From the NCBI RefSeq assembly GCF_964340395.1, contig NC_135562.1, positions 20,592,626 to 20,656,625 of the forward strand: 64,000 bases of DNA, in the 5' to 3' direction. This document shows positions 22,058 to 33,178 of this stretch, piece by piece (positions within the stretch are counted from its first letter, which is position 1; each line of letters opens with the position of its first letter). This stretch comes from Glandiceps talaboti (lineage: Eukaryota; Hemichordata; Enteropneusta; Spengelidae). The notes under the pieces were generated by a model. It was not told where the DNA came from, did not search any database, and worked only from the letters and a program-made list of their open reading frames with translations. The position numbers and the translations under genes were made by a program.

Positions 22058-22225
22058 CCAGCCACAAACCAGAGATGGTTCATAAGTGTCTGATGTTGGC
22101 TGGAATTTCCATCCACGAACTATAGCTGGTTCATAGGTCTCTGTGGTTGACTGGAATTTCAAGCCACAAACCAGAGATGGTTCATAGGTCTCAGTGGTTG
22201 GATGGAATTTCCAGCCACAGACCTT
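22058..22225. repeat. 51-bp minisatellite, about 3.3 copies
   Basis: Units start at about 22058, 22109 and 22160, each beginning CCAGCCACAAACCAGAGATG (or a variant) and ending CTGGAATTT. 51 bp is 17 codons, and the reverse strand is open across all units, giving a repeated peptide with CGWKF and TTETYEP. Open frames are expected by chance in a unit of length divisible by three, so coding is not claimed. It separates the LINE fragment from the helicase fragment. Confidence 0.85.
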
Positions 22226-22315
22226 AAAAATCACCCATATTATGCACAAAGTGGTGAAGAAAAATAGCCTAGTTCCACTTTTTTGTGCATATAATGACCA
22301 TGAAATTGACCATTT

Positions 22316-23153
22316 GGAATGGTCAATGTATTTTGGACTCAGTTAAGTGGAACAATACACATTTTAATTTGCACCAATGCTGCTGGAATGGGAGTCGATT
22401 TCAAAGATGTGAAAAGTGTGGTTAATTACGGACCTCCTCGTGAAGTAGTCACTTTAGTCCAGCAACTTGGCCGTGCAGGAAGAGATGGTGCTCAGTCAAT
22501 GCATAATTTAATTTACCACAAACGTCAGATGCCAAATGTGGAACCAGAGCTGCTGTCTTAAGTAAGAAATAAAGACTCTTGTTGTAAATTCCTATGTAAT
22601 ACCTACTCCAAGGAAGATATTCTATTTAGTAAAGAGTTGCATTATTGTTGTGACATATGTCTACCAGATTATAATTGTGATGATGAAAACTGTACCCAAC
22701 AGTTCACCCATCCATTGCTTAGTAAGGAGTGACATTGATAGTGATAGTAGTGATGTTATAGTAATATTTGCAGGACAATTAGTGACAGTGAGTTGATTCA
22801 TTTGCATGCAGCTCTAGAACAGTACAGAGACTCGTTGAATGCAGACACTGAATTACTCATACCAACTGATTTAACACATGGTTTTACCTCAGACTTAATA
22901 ACTCAAATATTGGATAGAACTAAGGAATTATTTACAGCAGATGATGTTATGGCAATATGTGATATATGGACCTTTGAACAGGCAAAGGATGTTATGGGCA
23001 TTTATTTTAGAAATAATAACTCTGGCTGGTGAGAATGAGATCCAGATACCAACAACACTCAAGACTTGGGAAAACAACCTATCAGCCACAGCAAGTATTC
23101 TGACCAACAACAGACAAGTAATACAAAGGCAAGAATACTTACAGCTGAGACAG
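22316..23153 (+). pseudogene. RecQ-like helicase C-terminal fragment, decayed
   Basis: The frame from 22319 carries helicase motif V (ICTNAAGMGVDFKDVKSVVN) and motif VI (QQLGRAGRDGAQS), diagnostic of RecQ-family superfamily 2 helicases. After TAA 22559-22561 the same frame continues as a Cys-rich segment (CCKFLC, YCCDICLPDYNCDDENC), a possible zinc module, to a stop near 22732. After an Asp/Ser-rich stretch with frame breaks, homology-like helical sequence resumes (ISDSELIHLHAALEQYRDSL) to TFEQAKDVMGI near 23000, then shifts frame to EIITLAGENEIQIPTTLKTW. A donor GTAAAC sits at 23154. Motifs I-IV are absent. RecQ-like helicases occur as cellular DNA-repair enzymes and as proteins carried by some DNA transposons; the multi-copy, decayed state favours the latter, by inference. 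Confidence 0.75.
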
Positions 23154-23500
23154 GTAAACTCAGTAGGTTGATAGAATTCAGTTGTATCATGTGCTAAAGT
23201 AATTGTGAATCTCTTACTGTCCTAAAAGTATGAGGTTTTTGAAAAAAAATTAAACAGCAGCTGATTACTGTTACCGTAGAAGTGAAAAGAACATTCTCAA
23301 ATGAATTGTGTGTTTTTCTTTGTGACTTCTCACCATCCCTGTTTATACCATTTTAAATGTGTCCTGTTGCATTGTTAGTTGATTCATCAACACACAGGAC
23401 TCCCTAGCTCATAAATTTAATGCAAGATTCAAAAGTATCTATTTGCTTTCTTACAAACTTCTAATAATGCTTCATATTTTTTTCATCTTATTGTACCAAG

Positions 23501-23630
23501 ATGATAAAGCTGAACTTCGTGAGTATGGAAAAAGCCTGGTCGAACCATTAACGAATGTTCCAAGAACACCAAGCCAACTTGGAAGGGGAAAAAGAACTAA
23601 AAAAAGGAAAGTCCACCCAGAAGAAGGCTC

Positions 23631-23661
<31 letters not shown>

Positions 23662-26505
23662 GACATCAGTACTAAAAAAGAGAAGGTACATATATTCCCT
23701 TTACATTTTATGTACAATTTCAGTGTAACTCCTTTTGATGCATCTATCATGTGTTGAATTAATGGTATTTCTTTATTCATGATGCCAGAGGTGAACTTAT
23801 AGATGCATGACTTTGTACATTGTAATCATGTTTCTTTTTTTCTGTGTACTCTAGGTTAAGAGGGTGAAGAAAGCTGTAGAGAAAAGCATTAACAGATTGT
23901 TATCTGCTGTTCTAAAACCACAAGAAAATGTTAGCAGTACAAAGGGAAAGACTGTTCCTTCAAGACAGGAAGATATTGATGTGAGTAACATGATGATGTT
24001 TTCTTTTGGTGCACTCAGCTCTGATACATTATCTTTCAATTGTATACATTTGAATGTCGAGCATGTGATCCAAGAACTATGAACCCAAGGTTTGGACTAT
24101 CAGTACATGTACTTGTTTTCATAGTTCCACAAATGTGCCACTAGAACTACAGTTGCAATGAAATGAATGACTTTGAGCTTGACCATTTCACACCTTGTTA
24201 CTCTAAGACTTAAAACAGGAAATTGACCTGCTGTAATAAACATTCTGTATATTTCAGTTCAGTTGTGCCTAGACATATTCAAACATGTGTTTGTGCGATA
24301 AGTGATTGAGTGTAAACAGCATAAAGCCAAAAGCTGCCTGACTGTTTGTCTTAATTGTTATTTGGTGGGGACATTACAAATTATTTTAGTCAACACCATA
24401 TTCAGTAGTGTTACAATGCCATTTTTGCTATTTTTTAGGTTTCAAGTCATAACTACATAACCACCCATGTCTCAAATTCAATGCATTTCATAAATGAACA
24501 ACTATTTATTGGATTCAAAACAATGATCTCAGAATGATCACAAGTATAATATCACACAATATTTCCAACTCATTTACTCTAGTGCAATTTTTTTTCAATT
24601 TACTTAACATTCAGTTAGGATATAAGTAAGGAAATAATGACAGCACAACATGTTTTCATAAGTCTGGTGGTGGAAATTACCATGTGCATCTTTTTTATCC
24701 ATTCATTGCACTATACTATATTGTTTTAATTTGTGAATGAAATCATTTGTCATTTACAGGAACTGAAGAAGGATATTAAAATTTTAAAAGAAGAAAATAG
24801 AAAAATTAAGGACCACAATACAAGTTTGCTTAGTGCACTCCAGTCTCTGCAATGTAAGTTAAATATTTAAATTATTATTCCGGTTATTACAAAATAATGT
24901 AATGGCACTTTTGAATGTCTTTGATTGTTCAATTACTGCTCAGGTAAAAGTGACTTTGCTTTGAATTTACTGTAGCAGTACCATGCTGATTCTTTGAAGA
25001 AATTATATGATGGTTTTAATTGACATGTTTGATTTTCAAAAAGACCATGTATACATTCTATATATACTGTGTTTTGTTTTCCTTAGGGCTAAGCAGTGCA
25101 CTACCTAGAATTGAGAACATGGAAGTTAATAAAATTCAAGTACAAAGCCCGGCACTAGCTCCAAAGCAAACACCTTCATCATCAGAGGTAAGAAATTCCA
25201 CATGCATGTATGTAACAGAAGTGAGTGTGTTTACCTGGATCCATCACAGTTGTATAGGATGTCTCCCTCATTCTAGTGCAAAAAGAAATTTATGTTGATT
25301 GCCACCAGTTGTCTGTGTCTTTCTCAGCTTCATATTTCGTCTAGCTCTTTTCAAAAGAGGGACACCACTCCAGGGAATAAAAGGCATTTTCATAAACGTT
25401 TGGTTCATGAGTCATTTCATGTGGAACTATAGTTTTTAACAATGAATGTGGCACAATTAACTTTGTGTTTTTCTGTAATGGGGTGATGTAAAATCATTTA
25501 AATGACTTTCCACACCCCAAAGTTTAACAGCTTGCCCTTCTCTGCCTGTTTTATTTCCTTTACTACACCCACTGTTATTATTAACCTATCTTTGTCCAGT
25601 TTGTAATGTGTTCATGGCTGGAGCTCTCTGGAGTTGACGTCACAGTATAGTAATATGGTCAGAGCTACTTTGAATTATGATTTATTATATGGCAGTCAGG
25701 GTATATGATCATGGTTCTTCAGTCTTAAGATTGTTCTTACCCTTCTGTTTCAGACGATCAGATTTGGAAATAAAGACATTTCGGTCAGGAAATTGTCCCA
25801 ATGTAATGACAAGGATGTGCAGAAATATACATCAGATGTGATGTCTGTAGTATTTCAAAGAGAGGTGACCCATACAATAAGTGGCACCCTGGCCAACTGT
25901 ACGAAGGAGCAAGATCCAAAACCAGCCCTTGATGGCGATGTAGTAGAAGCAATAACTGGTAATTAAAATGACTATTTTATTCTTGATCACAATCTGTTTA
26001 TTACCTCAGAACTGTTGTAGTGTTTATAAAGTGAGTGTCTGGATCCGAATATTAAATGATCTTGATTTGAGCATCTTTCCTCATGTTCAAATGTTTGAGA
26101 TCTCACATGGTTAAGAATATGACATGTGCATAATTCAAAGGGTGTAACTCTAACTGCAAGTTTTCCAGGTAATTTTCAAAAGATACCTATGCCCTTCCTG
26201 CATAAAAGCTTCCACTACCCTTATTTTTATAATTTTTTTCCAATTTTAAATGACTAACATATTGATGTGCTATAAACATGTAAACATTTCTAAAGAAAAT
26301 GTGACTTCAATACTTATAACTGTCTGACTAGCTTATATCTATCTAACCAGTTCACTTTTCTTTTTCTCTTTCAGATCATGTCAAGGACAAATTTAGTTGT
26401 CCTCGGCAAAGGGTGAGGGATGCCATCAAGGCAAAACTGAGCAACGAGAAGAAAATGGCTCGTAGAAGAACACAGAAACAGCAACCACCAACACTGCAAG
26501 CATGA
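23501..26505 (+). CDS. BEN-domain protein, six exons (5' end not found)
   Basis: Exons: 23501-23685, 23855-23980, 24760-24853, 25087-25187, 25754-25958 and 26375-26505. All have AG acceptors and GT donors, and all phases agree (0, 0, 1, 0, 1), giving about 280 codons with no stop until TGA 26503-26505. Exon 1 has a basic patch (GRGKRTKKRKVH) and an Asp run from a (GAT)n microsatellite. Exon 2 is basic and helical. Exon 3 is a coiled coil (LKKDIKILKEENRKIKDHN). Exons 5-6 form the BEN domain: RFGNKDISVRKLSQ, a central DVMSVVFQREVTHTISGTL, then PALDGDVVEAI, and RVRDAIKAKLSNEKK at the end. BEN domains bind DNA or chromatin partners and usually act in transcriptional repression. The first listed exon starts in phase 1, so at least one upstream exon is needed; the helicase donor at 23154 is phase 0 and does not fit. 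Coiled coil plus C-terminal BEN is a familiar arrangement, so this looks like a working gene. Confidence 0.75.
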
Positions 26506-26952
26506 ATTTTATTGTGTCAAGATACTTGAATACTGTTCCAAATTACCATTTGAATCCCATGTTTGTCCCACATGAATCCCATGGGACACAATCCCATTGC
26601 AATCCAATGGGATTCCTGTGGGACAAAGTCCCACAGGATTCTTATGGGACTTTTTTGTAAGAGTTAAACTAAAATCACTGAAGGGTGCTAGACATTTGAA
26701 GTAGTCATACTTGTGCACATATTCCTAAACAAATTTGCATATTGATGTTTTATCAGAATATAATTTTCATGTGATGCATGTGATGTAATATTCCTGTTCA
26801 GAGTTTCTGTTGCATGATTTAGTTATTGTCCATAGACACTGTCAAAAACATTTTGGCTTTGCAGAAAATTATTTTGTAAACATGAAGAAACCCCAAATGC
26901 AGAGATAGGGACTTGTATTGCTAGTCATGAGACCAGTGATGGTAACAAATAC
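26506..26952. other. 3' flank of the BEN gene
   Basis: No gene. A short internal repetition of CCCATGGGAC/TCCCATTGCA-type words at 26555-26650 (AATCCCATG, AATCCCATT, AATCCAATG, GGATTCCTG) forms imperfect direct and inverted repeats. Confidence 0.5.
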
Positions 26953-27165
26953 ATGGACACTTCTGATGATACAGATGAGAACTCACCTATAGATGTTGTT
27001 AATCTGATTTCCAGTATTTCAGATGGAGAAAGAGTTGATGTGTCTGAATCAGATTATAAGACTGAAGTATCACTATTCCATAGTGTCATGGTGAAGAGGA
27101 AGAACCATCACAACCATCACTATCACCATTACCATCACAACAATTATCATATCAATGAAGATTAA
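26953..27165 (+). CDS. Small acidic then His-rich ORF
   Basis: A 70-codon ORF starts MDTSDDTDENSPIDVVNLIS, continues acidic through SDGERVDVSESDYKTEVS, and ends in a His/Asn/Tyr run (HNHHYHHYHHNNYH) before NED and TAA 27163-27165. The acidic half resembles the Asp/Ser-rich linkers of the neighbouring BEN family. The His run comes from a CATCAC-type microsatellite. It may be an exon read past its donor: GTGAAGAG occurs near 27091. No domain recognised. Confidence 0.35.
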   Translation: MDTSDDTDENSPIDVVNLISSISDGERVDVSESDYKTEVSLFHSVMVKRKNHHNHHYHHYHHNNYHINED

Positions 27166-27606
27166 ATCTACCATTTTACCAATTTACCTGTTGCAATACC
27201 ACAAGGAAAAATTGGTGAATTCAAAGGGAAGTGTTTGGAGGAAGTTAAAGTTGACACATTTGGTTAGTACTATCGATAAAAAAGTATAGCAGTAAGCTTA
27301 ATTGGTCAAGACAAACTGTGGTTCTATCTGTTCAATCAAATCACACTCTTAAATACGACTATGATTACGGTATTTATCATTTTGAAATATTTTAAAGGTA
27401 AGGTCTATAATTTCATTCAAATAGTATGTTTCATATGAACTATGACCTATGTATGGAATGTTGTTCCACCATATTATTTAAATTGTACTTGATCAGTGCT
27501 GTCACAAACTGCACACAGGTTAGGTGTATTTGATATCACGATAGTCAAAAGATTACAGAATAATGAATTTAAGGTATTGCTGTGGTCCCAAGAGTCAATA
27601 TGAGAA
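27166..27606. other. No gene recognised
   Basis: AT-rich sequence between the small acidic ORF and the first copy of the duplicated block. Confidence 0.5.
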
Positions 27607-29945
27607 TAAAATATATTTACTTTTGAAACATAAATGAGAACAAATGCATTGATTTGTCCTTCCCCAACAGATCTTAATCTTATAAAAATTTAGAATTGCT
27701 AAAATTATTCAGCATTGTTGTCTTCAACCATGAGAAGCTTATTATATAGCCTATTATAGGTCTCAACATAAAATTTCTCTTACCTGGCATTGTGGCCCAT
27801 GACATCAAAAATCTCAGTAGCTTTCCATGCCCACATACATCTTTTATTTAGCATTTCTCCTCCAGAACTAAACTATCCTACATCACTATATGTCATCAGT
27901 TTTAAGCCCTAACATAATGGCTAATTTATTCACTGAAAGAAGCTAAATTAAACATTTTCTGAGATTCACTAATTCAGACGGTGTTTGAATGTTTGAATTT
28001 GCTAGCGAGAGCCCTGCAATAGTAGTACATGTATATAATTTTTATCATTTATGTCTACACAGATGTTGTTAATGAAGATTATAAAGTATTTAATGAAACT
28101 AAGAAAAAAGGAGAAAGGTAAGTATCATGCTGCACAATATGTAACTCATTTTTAGACTTAGAAGAACTGAACTTCTTATTTTTAGACTTAGAACAACTGA
28201 TCTTCTTAGGTTCATTAGTGTTATAGGCATGGCAAAGTGTCTGTCTGTCTGTGTGTATGTAAATGCAATCTGCTTTTCTGTTATTGTCACCTCCAGTTCT
28301 AGTGTTCTAAAGAGTGTACAAAGCTGGGAAAGTTTTAGGCCAATTGTACTGATTTTGATCTAGGGAAACAAAGCTTGTTAGCCTGTTTAAACATTAAAAA
28401 TGAGGATATTTGTAGCAGACATTGGTATTACTTCCAACAATATAATGAGCTGCATATACTACAACCTAAGAATAATTTGCCATCCACCATCAACTCTAAT
28501 GACAACACATTTAAGGGGGGTCAACTCAATTTTGGACTCAAAAGAAGTGAATACAGGGGGGGGGGGTGTCACCTTATTTTCAACAACTTAACGAAATCAT
28601 TACTCTGTCAGAAGAGATAGATGAAAATATGTATGGGAATATTTCAGAAGATGAAAACTCGTTTGACAATAATGTTGCTGCAAAACCTCAGATATCTACT
28701 TCTTGTGTAAGTTGTATGCTTATTGCTTTAAATAAATAGAAATTGGTGTTATTTTAACAGTCCATCAGTTATAGTATATATAGTCAGCTATATTTCATTG
28801 TAATTTGTTCAAGGAAGTATGTTAACATTCATTTTAACAGACAGTATGTAGATTCATGTATTTCAATGCATCTCACTGTTTTCTCTGAAAGAATTTTAAG
28901 ATGCACATACCAGACGTGCACTGAAAGAAATGAAAGCCCTTACAGAAGAAAACAAATCATATAAATAAATTTACACAAGCCTTACAATGTAAGTAAAATA
29001 CCTGATGACTTGATAAGTGAACAAAGTGCAGCTATGATATTTCTGTTTGTTAAGCTTACCTCAATGATGAGAACACTGTATGTTGTTTTTATGTCCATAT
29101 AAATATTCTGGTGTTCACTCAACAATCCACAATCAACATGTACTGTCTGACGTGAATGCCTCCTTGAGAACTTTGGTCTCGCTGAGTAATTTTACTCAGG
29201 ATGGACACATATGGTCTAGGAATCTTTACATAGTAATATCTTTAAAGTTTTAGACAAGTTTCAAGATTCTATTACATTTCATGAAAGAGTGTCAAATATT
29301 TATCTAGACAGAAAGCCTAGAAATGATTATCTGCAGGACTTGTGACTGAGGTATGAAATCAAACTTTGTACGTGACATCAAATGTAGCTTGGAAAATTAT
29401 GCATGTACCGATGTAAACATTGATATTTTATTCCTTTACAGGGCTCAGTAATGTGTTACTGTCACTTCAAAACCTAACCAAATCTCAGCAAAGTAATACA
29501 AGTGACACCATGTACCGATGTAAACATTGATATTGTATTCCTTTACAAGACTCGGTAATGTGTTACTGTCACTTCAAAACCTAACCAAATCTCAGCAAAG
29601 TAATACAAGTCCATCCAATCCTACTATAGTACGTGTCAGGTGACTGACATGTGACCAACACCCTCAAAGACTGAATGGAATATTCCAAACACCAACTGAA
29701 CCGGCAGAACTCATCTGGATGATTGGCGACACGCATCTTGTAAGACGTCAACCGAGATACACTCAACCGAGATACGCAACCAACCCAAGCTACTACAAAG
29801 ACACAAGTATCCTTACCAAGGACACACATTAAATTAGAAGGTAAGAATACTTTACTACCCCAACACCATTAAAGAGAGTGACAGACAGTACTAACCAAAA
29901 TTATCAAGAAACCGCGTCAACATCAGAGGTATTAAAAATTCACAC
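27607..29945 (+). pseudogene. Decayed BEN-gene relative, tandem copy A
   Basis: Near-identical to copy B (30954-33178). Exon-like pieces: 28063-28117 (acceptor CTACACAG, donor GTAAGT); an acidic exon near 28612-28708 with GNISEDENSFDNNVAAKPQI; a piece near 28917-28998 with LKEMKALTEENKS, which parallels coiled-coil exon 3 of the BEN gene; and 29442 onward, GG-CTC-AGT-AAT, which parallels exon 4 (WLSSALPR versus LSNVLLSLQN). Copy A has a TAA inside the exon-3-like piece (ATATAAATAAATTT) and carries exon 4 twice: a 107-bp tandem duplication (29402-29508 and 29509-29610), the second with its acceptor AG changed to AA. A later segment (29680-29829) reads AELIWMIGDTHLVRRQPRYT and ends TAA; not recognised. 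A short acidic exon at 29949-29996 (donor GTAAGT) follows. No BEN domain is present. Also contains a reverse SINE-like tail at 28198-28262. Confidence 0.65.
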
Positions 29946-29948
29946 AAG

Positions 29949-30348
29949 AAGAAGAGGATGAACAACCACAAGAACAGACAATAACTGTAATGACAAGTAA
30001 GTACCCATCAATAGACAATAACCATACATAACCACATCACACATCACCCTCACCTCACACACAACACTATCATACACACTCCATAAAACACACTACAACC
30101 TCAAACATTAAGTCACTACAACAACCACAAATATAAAAAAAAATTTGATCACACACATATACACACCACAAAACAACCATAAAACAATCATATCACAATA
30201 CCATCAAACAACAAATACTAAACAATATCTTTCATATTTTACAGAGAAATTATTATCGAAGATGGAACCTCATATAAAACAGATTGCAACATGGAAGACC
30301 TACAGCTACCAGCCACCATTTCCATCACATACTATTCAAACACAATAA
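29949..30348 (+). CDS. Two phase-compatible exons ending the copy A gene
   Basis: Exon 29949-29996 (acceptor CACACAAG, donor GTAAGT) encodes EEDEQPQEQTITVMT. Exon 30245-30348 follows ATATTTTACAG. Phase 1 joining gives KLLSKMEPHIKQIATWKTYS, then YQPPFPSHTIQTQ and TAA 30346-30348. A second frame of the last exon is also open (EIIIEDGTSYKTDCNMEDLQ and onward to TAG near 30366), so the true frame is not settled. AATAAA at 30420-30425 could be the poly(A) signal. A near-identical copy of the last exon is at 48780-48883. The intron (29997-30244) is strikingly poor in G on this strand. Confidence 0.4.
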
Positions 30349-30449
30349 TCACATACACTAAATAGTACTTATAAAGCTGCAGATGAAAAACCAACTAAAT
30401 TTCTAGTATGCTAGTAGACAATAAATCACTTTATATTAATAAAACCAAA

Positions 30450-30900
30450 TATGGTAAAAAATATTCCACAAAATTACAGTATTGATCTCAGTTATAGTAT
30501 AGTTTATGTTATGTTAATTAAGGTTATGATATTGATCTCACTTATAGTAATGACCTCAGCTGTGACATTGTGCACAGTAATCATATTATTATCAATAACA
30601 GAATTGTTCTCAGTTATAGTGTATACTCAGTAATAGTATTGATCTCAGTAATAGTATTGATCTCAATTACAGTACAGTTTTCAGTTATAGTGTATAGTGT
30701 AGTCTCAGTTATAGTGTATACTCAGTAATAGTATTAATCTCAGTAATAGTATTGATCTCAATTACAGTACAGTTTTCAGTTATAGTGTATACTCAGTAAT
30801 AGTATTGAACTCAGTAATAGTATTGATCTCAATTACAGTAGAGTTTTCAGTTATCGTGTATAGTGTATTCTCAGTTATAGTGTGTTACAGTAAACTTAAC
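30450..30900. repeat. AT-rich minisatellite, TTATAGTGTATA / TGATCTCAATTACAGT units
   Basis: Imperfect units built from CAGTTATAGTGTATACTCAG, TAATAGTATTGATCTCA and ATTACAGTACAGTTTT. The same family, better conserved with a period near 51 bp, follows the second terminal-exon copy at 48955-49620. Every unit contains TTACAG and short GT words, resembling scrambled splice sites, but no coding frame is proposed. Confidence 0.8.
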
Positions 30901-30953
30901 TTGTGAACTTAACTTGTAGTATGATCGGTATGTATGCATAATTTATTTTAAAG

Positions 30954-33178
30954 TAAAATATATTTACTTTTGAAACATAAATGAGAACAAATGCATTGAT
31001 TTGTCCTTCCCCAACAGATCTTAATCTTATAAAAATTTAGAATTGCTAAAATTATTCAGCATTGTTGTCTTCAACCATGAGAAGCTTATTATATAGCCTA
31101 TTATAGGTCTCAACATAAAATTTCTCTTACCCGGCATTGTGGCCCATGACATCAAAAATCTCAGTAGCTTTTCCATGCCCACATACATCTTTTATTTAGC
31201 ATTTCTCCTCCAGAACTAAACTATCCTACATCACTATATGTCATCATTTTAAAGCCCTAACATAATGGCTAATTTATTCACTGAAAGAAGCTAAGTTAAA
31301 CACTTTCTGAGATTCACTAATTCAGGGTTTGAATGTTTGAATTTGCTAGCGAGAGCCCTGCAATAGTAGTACATGTGTATAATTTTTATAATTTATTTAT
31401 GTCTACACAGATGTTGTTAATGAAGATTATAAAGTATTTAATGAAACTAAGAAAAAAGGAGAAAGGTAAGTATCATGCTGCACAATATGTAATTCATTTT
31501 TAGACTTAGAACAACTTAACTTCTTATTTTTAGACTTAGAACAACTGATCTTCTTAGGTTCATTAGTGTTATAGGCAAGGCAAAGTGTCTGTCTGTCTGT
31601 GTGTAAATGCAATGTGCTTTTCTGGTATCATCACCTCCAGTTCTAGTGTTCTAAAGAGTGTACAAAGCTGGGAAAGTTTTAGGCCAATTGTACTGATTTT
31701 GATCTAGGGAAACAAAGCTTGTTAGCCTGTTTAAACATTAAAAATGAGGATATTTGTAGCAGACATTGGTATTACTTCCAACAATATAATGAGCTGCATA
31801 TACTACAACCTAAGAATAATTTGCCATCCACCATCAACTCTAATGACAACCCATTTAAGGGGGGTCAACTCAATTTCGGACTCAAAAGAAGTGAATACAG
31901 GGGGGGGTCAACTTATTTTCAACAACTTAACGAAATCATTACTCTGTCAGAAGAGATAGATGAAAATATGTATGGGAATATTTCAGAAGATGAAAACTCG
32001 TTTGACAATAATGTTGCTGCAAAACCTCAGATATCTACTTCTTGTGTAAGTTGTATGCTTATTGCTTTAAATAAATAGAAATTGGTGTTATTTTAACAGT
32101 CCATCAGTTATAGTATATATAGTCAGCTATATTTCATTGTAATTTGTTCAAGGAAGTATGTTAACATTCATTTTAACAGACAAGATGTAGATTCATGTAT
32201 TTCAATGCATCTCACTGTTTTCTCTGAAAGAATTTTAAGATGCACATACCAGACATGTGCACTGAAAGAAATGAAAGCCCTTACAGAAGAAAACAAATCA
32301 TATAATAAATTTACACAGTGCATTACAAGCCTTACATTGTAAGTAAAATACCTGATGACTTGAAAAGTGAACAAAGTGCAGCTATGATATTTCTGTTTGT
32401 TAAGCTTACCTCAATGATGAGAACACTGTATGTTGTTTTTATGTCCATAAATATTCTGGTGTTCACTCAACAATCCACAATGTACTGTCTGACGTGAATG
32501 CCTCGTCCTTAAGAACTTTGGCCTCATTGAGTAATTTTACTCAGGATGGACACATATAGTCTATGTATCATTCAACATAGTATCTTTAAAGTTTTAGACA
32601 AGTTTCAAGATTCTATTACATTTCATGAAAGAGTGTCAAATATTTATCCAGACAGAAAGCCTAGAAATGATTATCTGCAGGACTTGTGACTGAGGTATGA
32701 AATCAAACTTTGTACATCAAATGTAGCTTGGAAAATTATGCATGTACCGATGTAAACATTTATATTTTATTCCTTTACAGGGCTCAGTAATGTGTTACTG
32801 TCACTTCAAAACCTAACCAAATCTCAGCAAAGTAATACAAGTCCATCCAATCCTACTGTAGTACGTGTCAGGTGACTGATATGTGACCAACGCCTTCAAA
32901 GACTGAATGGAATATTCCAAATACCAACTGAACCGGCAGAACTCATCTGGACGATTGGCGACACGCATCTTGGAAGACATACTCAACCGAGATACACTCA
33001 ACCGATATACGCAACCAACCCAAGCTACTACAAAGACACAAGTATCCTTACCAAGGACACACATTAAATTAGAAGGTACGAATACTTTACTACCCCAACA
33101 CCATTAAAGAGAGTGACAGACAGTACTAACCAAAATTATCAAGAAACAGCGTCAACATCAGAGGTATTAAAAATTCAC
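30954..33178 (+). pseudogene. Decayed BEN-gene relative, tandem copy B
   Basis: Second copy of the 27607-29937 block, in the same orientation. Exon-like pieces: 31411-31465; 31951-32045 (acceptor CTCTGTCAG, donor GTAAGT; EIDENMYGNISEDENS); a piece from about 32251 to 32340 (TCALKEMKALTEENKSYNKF, donor GTAAGT); 32781-32871 (exon-4 relative); and a segment to about 33066 (ELIWTIGDTHL). 31411-31465 read from its ATG joins 31951 in phase. The exon-3-like piece is shifted by one base relative to the BEN gene, so it cannot join exon 4 in the proper frame. Copy B lacks the 107-bp exon duplication of copy A and differs by small deletions (for example 31859-31910 in G runs). It ends at about 33178 inside ATTAAAAATTCACA, where copy A continues with the acidic exon. 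Contains a reverse SINE-like tail at 31552-31605. Confidence 0.65.

Noticed and set aside
23472-23780. 102-codon reverse ORF with a Ser run opposite the BEN-gene first exon
   Set aside because: The Ser run is the antisense of the (GAT)n Asp tract of a well-supported plus-strand exon.
29581-33064. Reverse ORFs reading LGKDTCVFVVAWVGCV in copies A and B
   Set aside because: Open in both copies only because the copies are near-identical; no splice sites or relatives, and the plus strand of the same bases continues the decayed gene.
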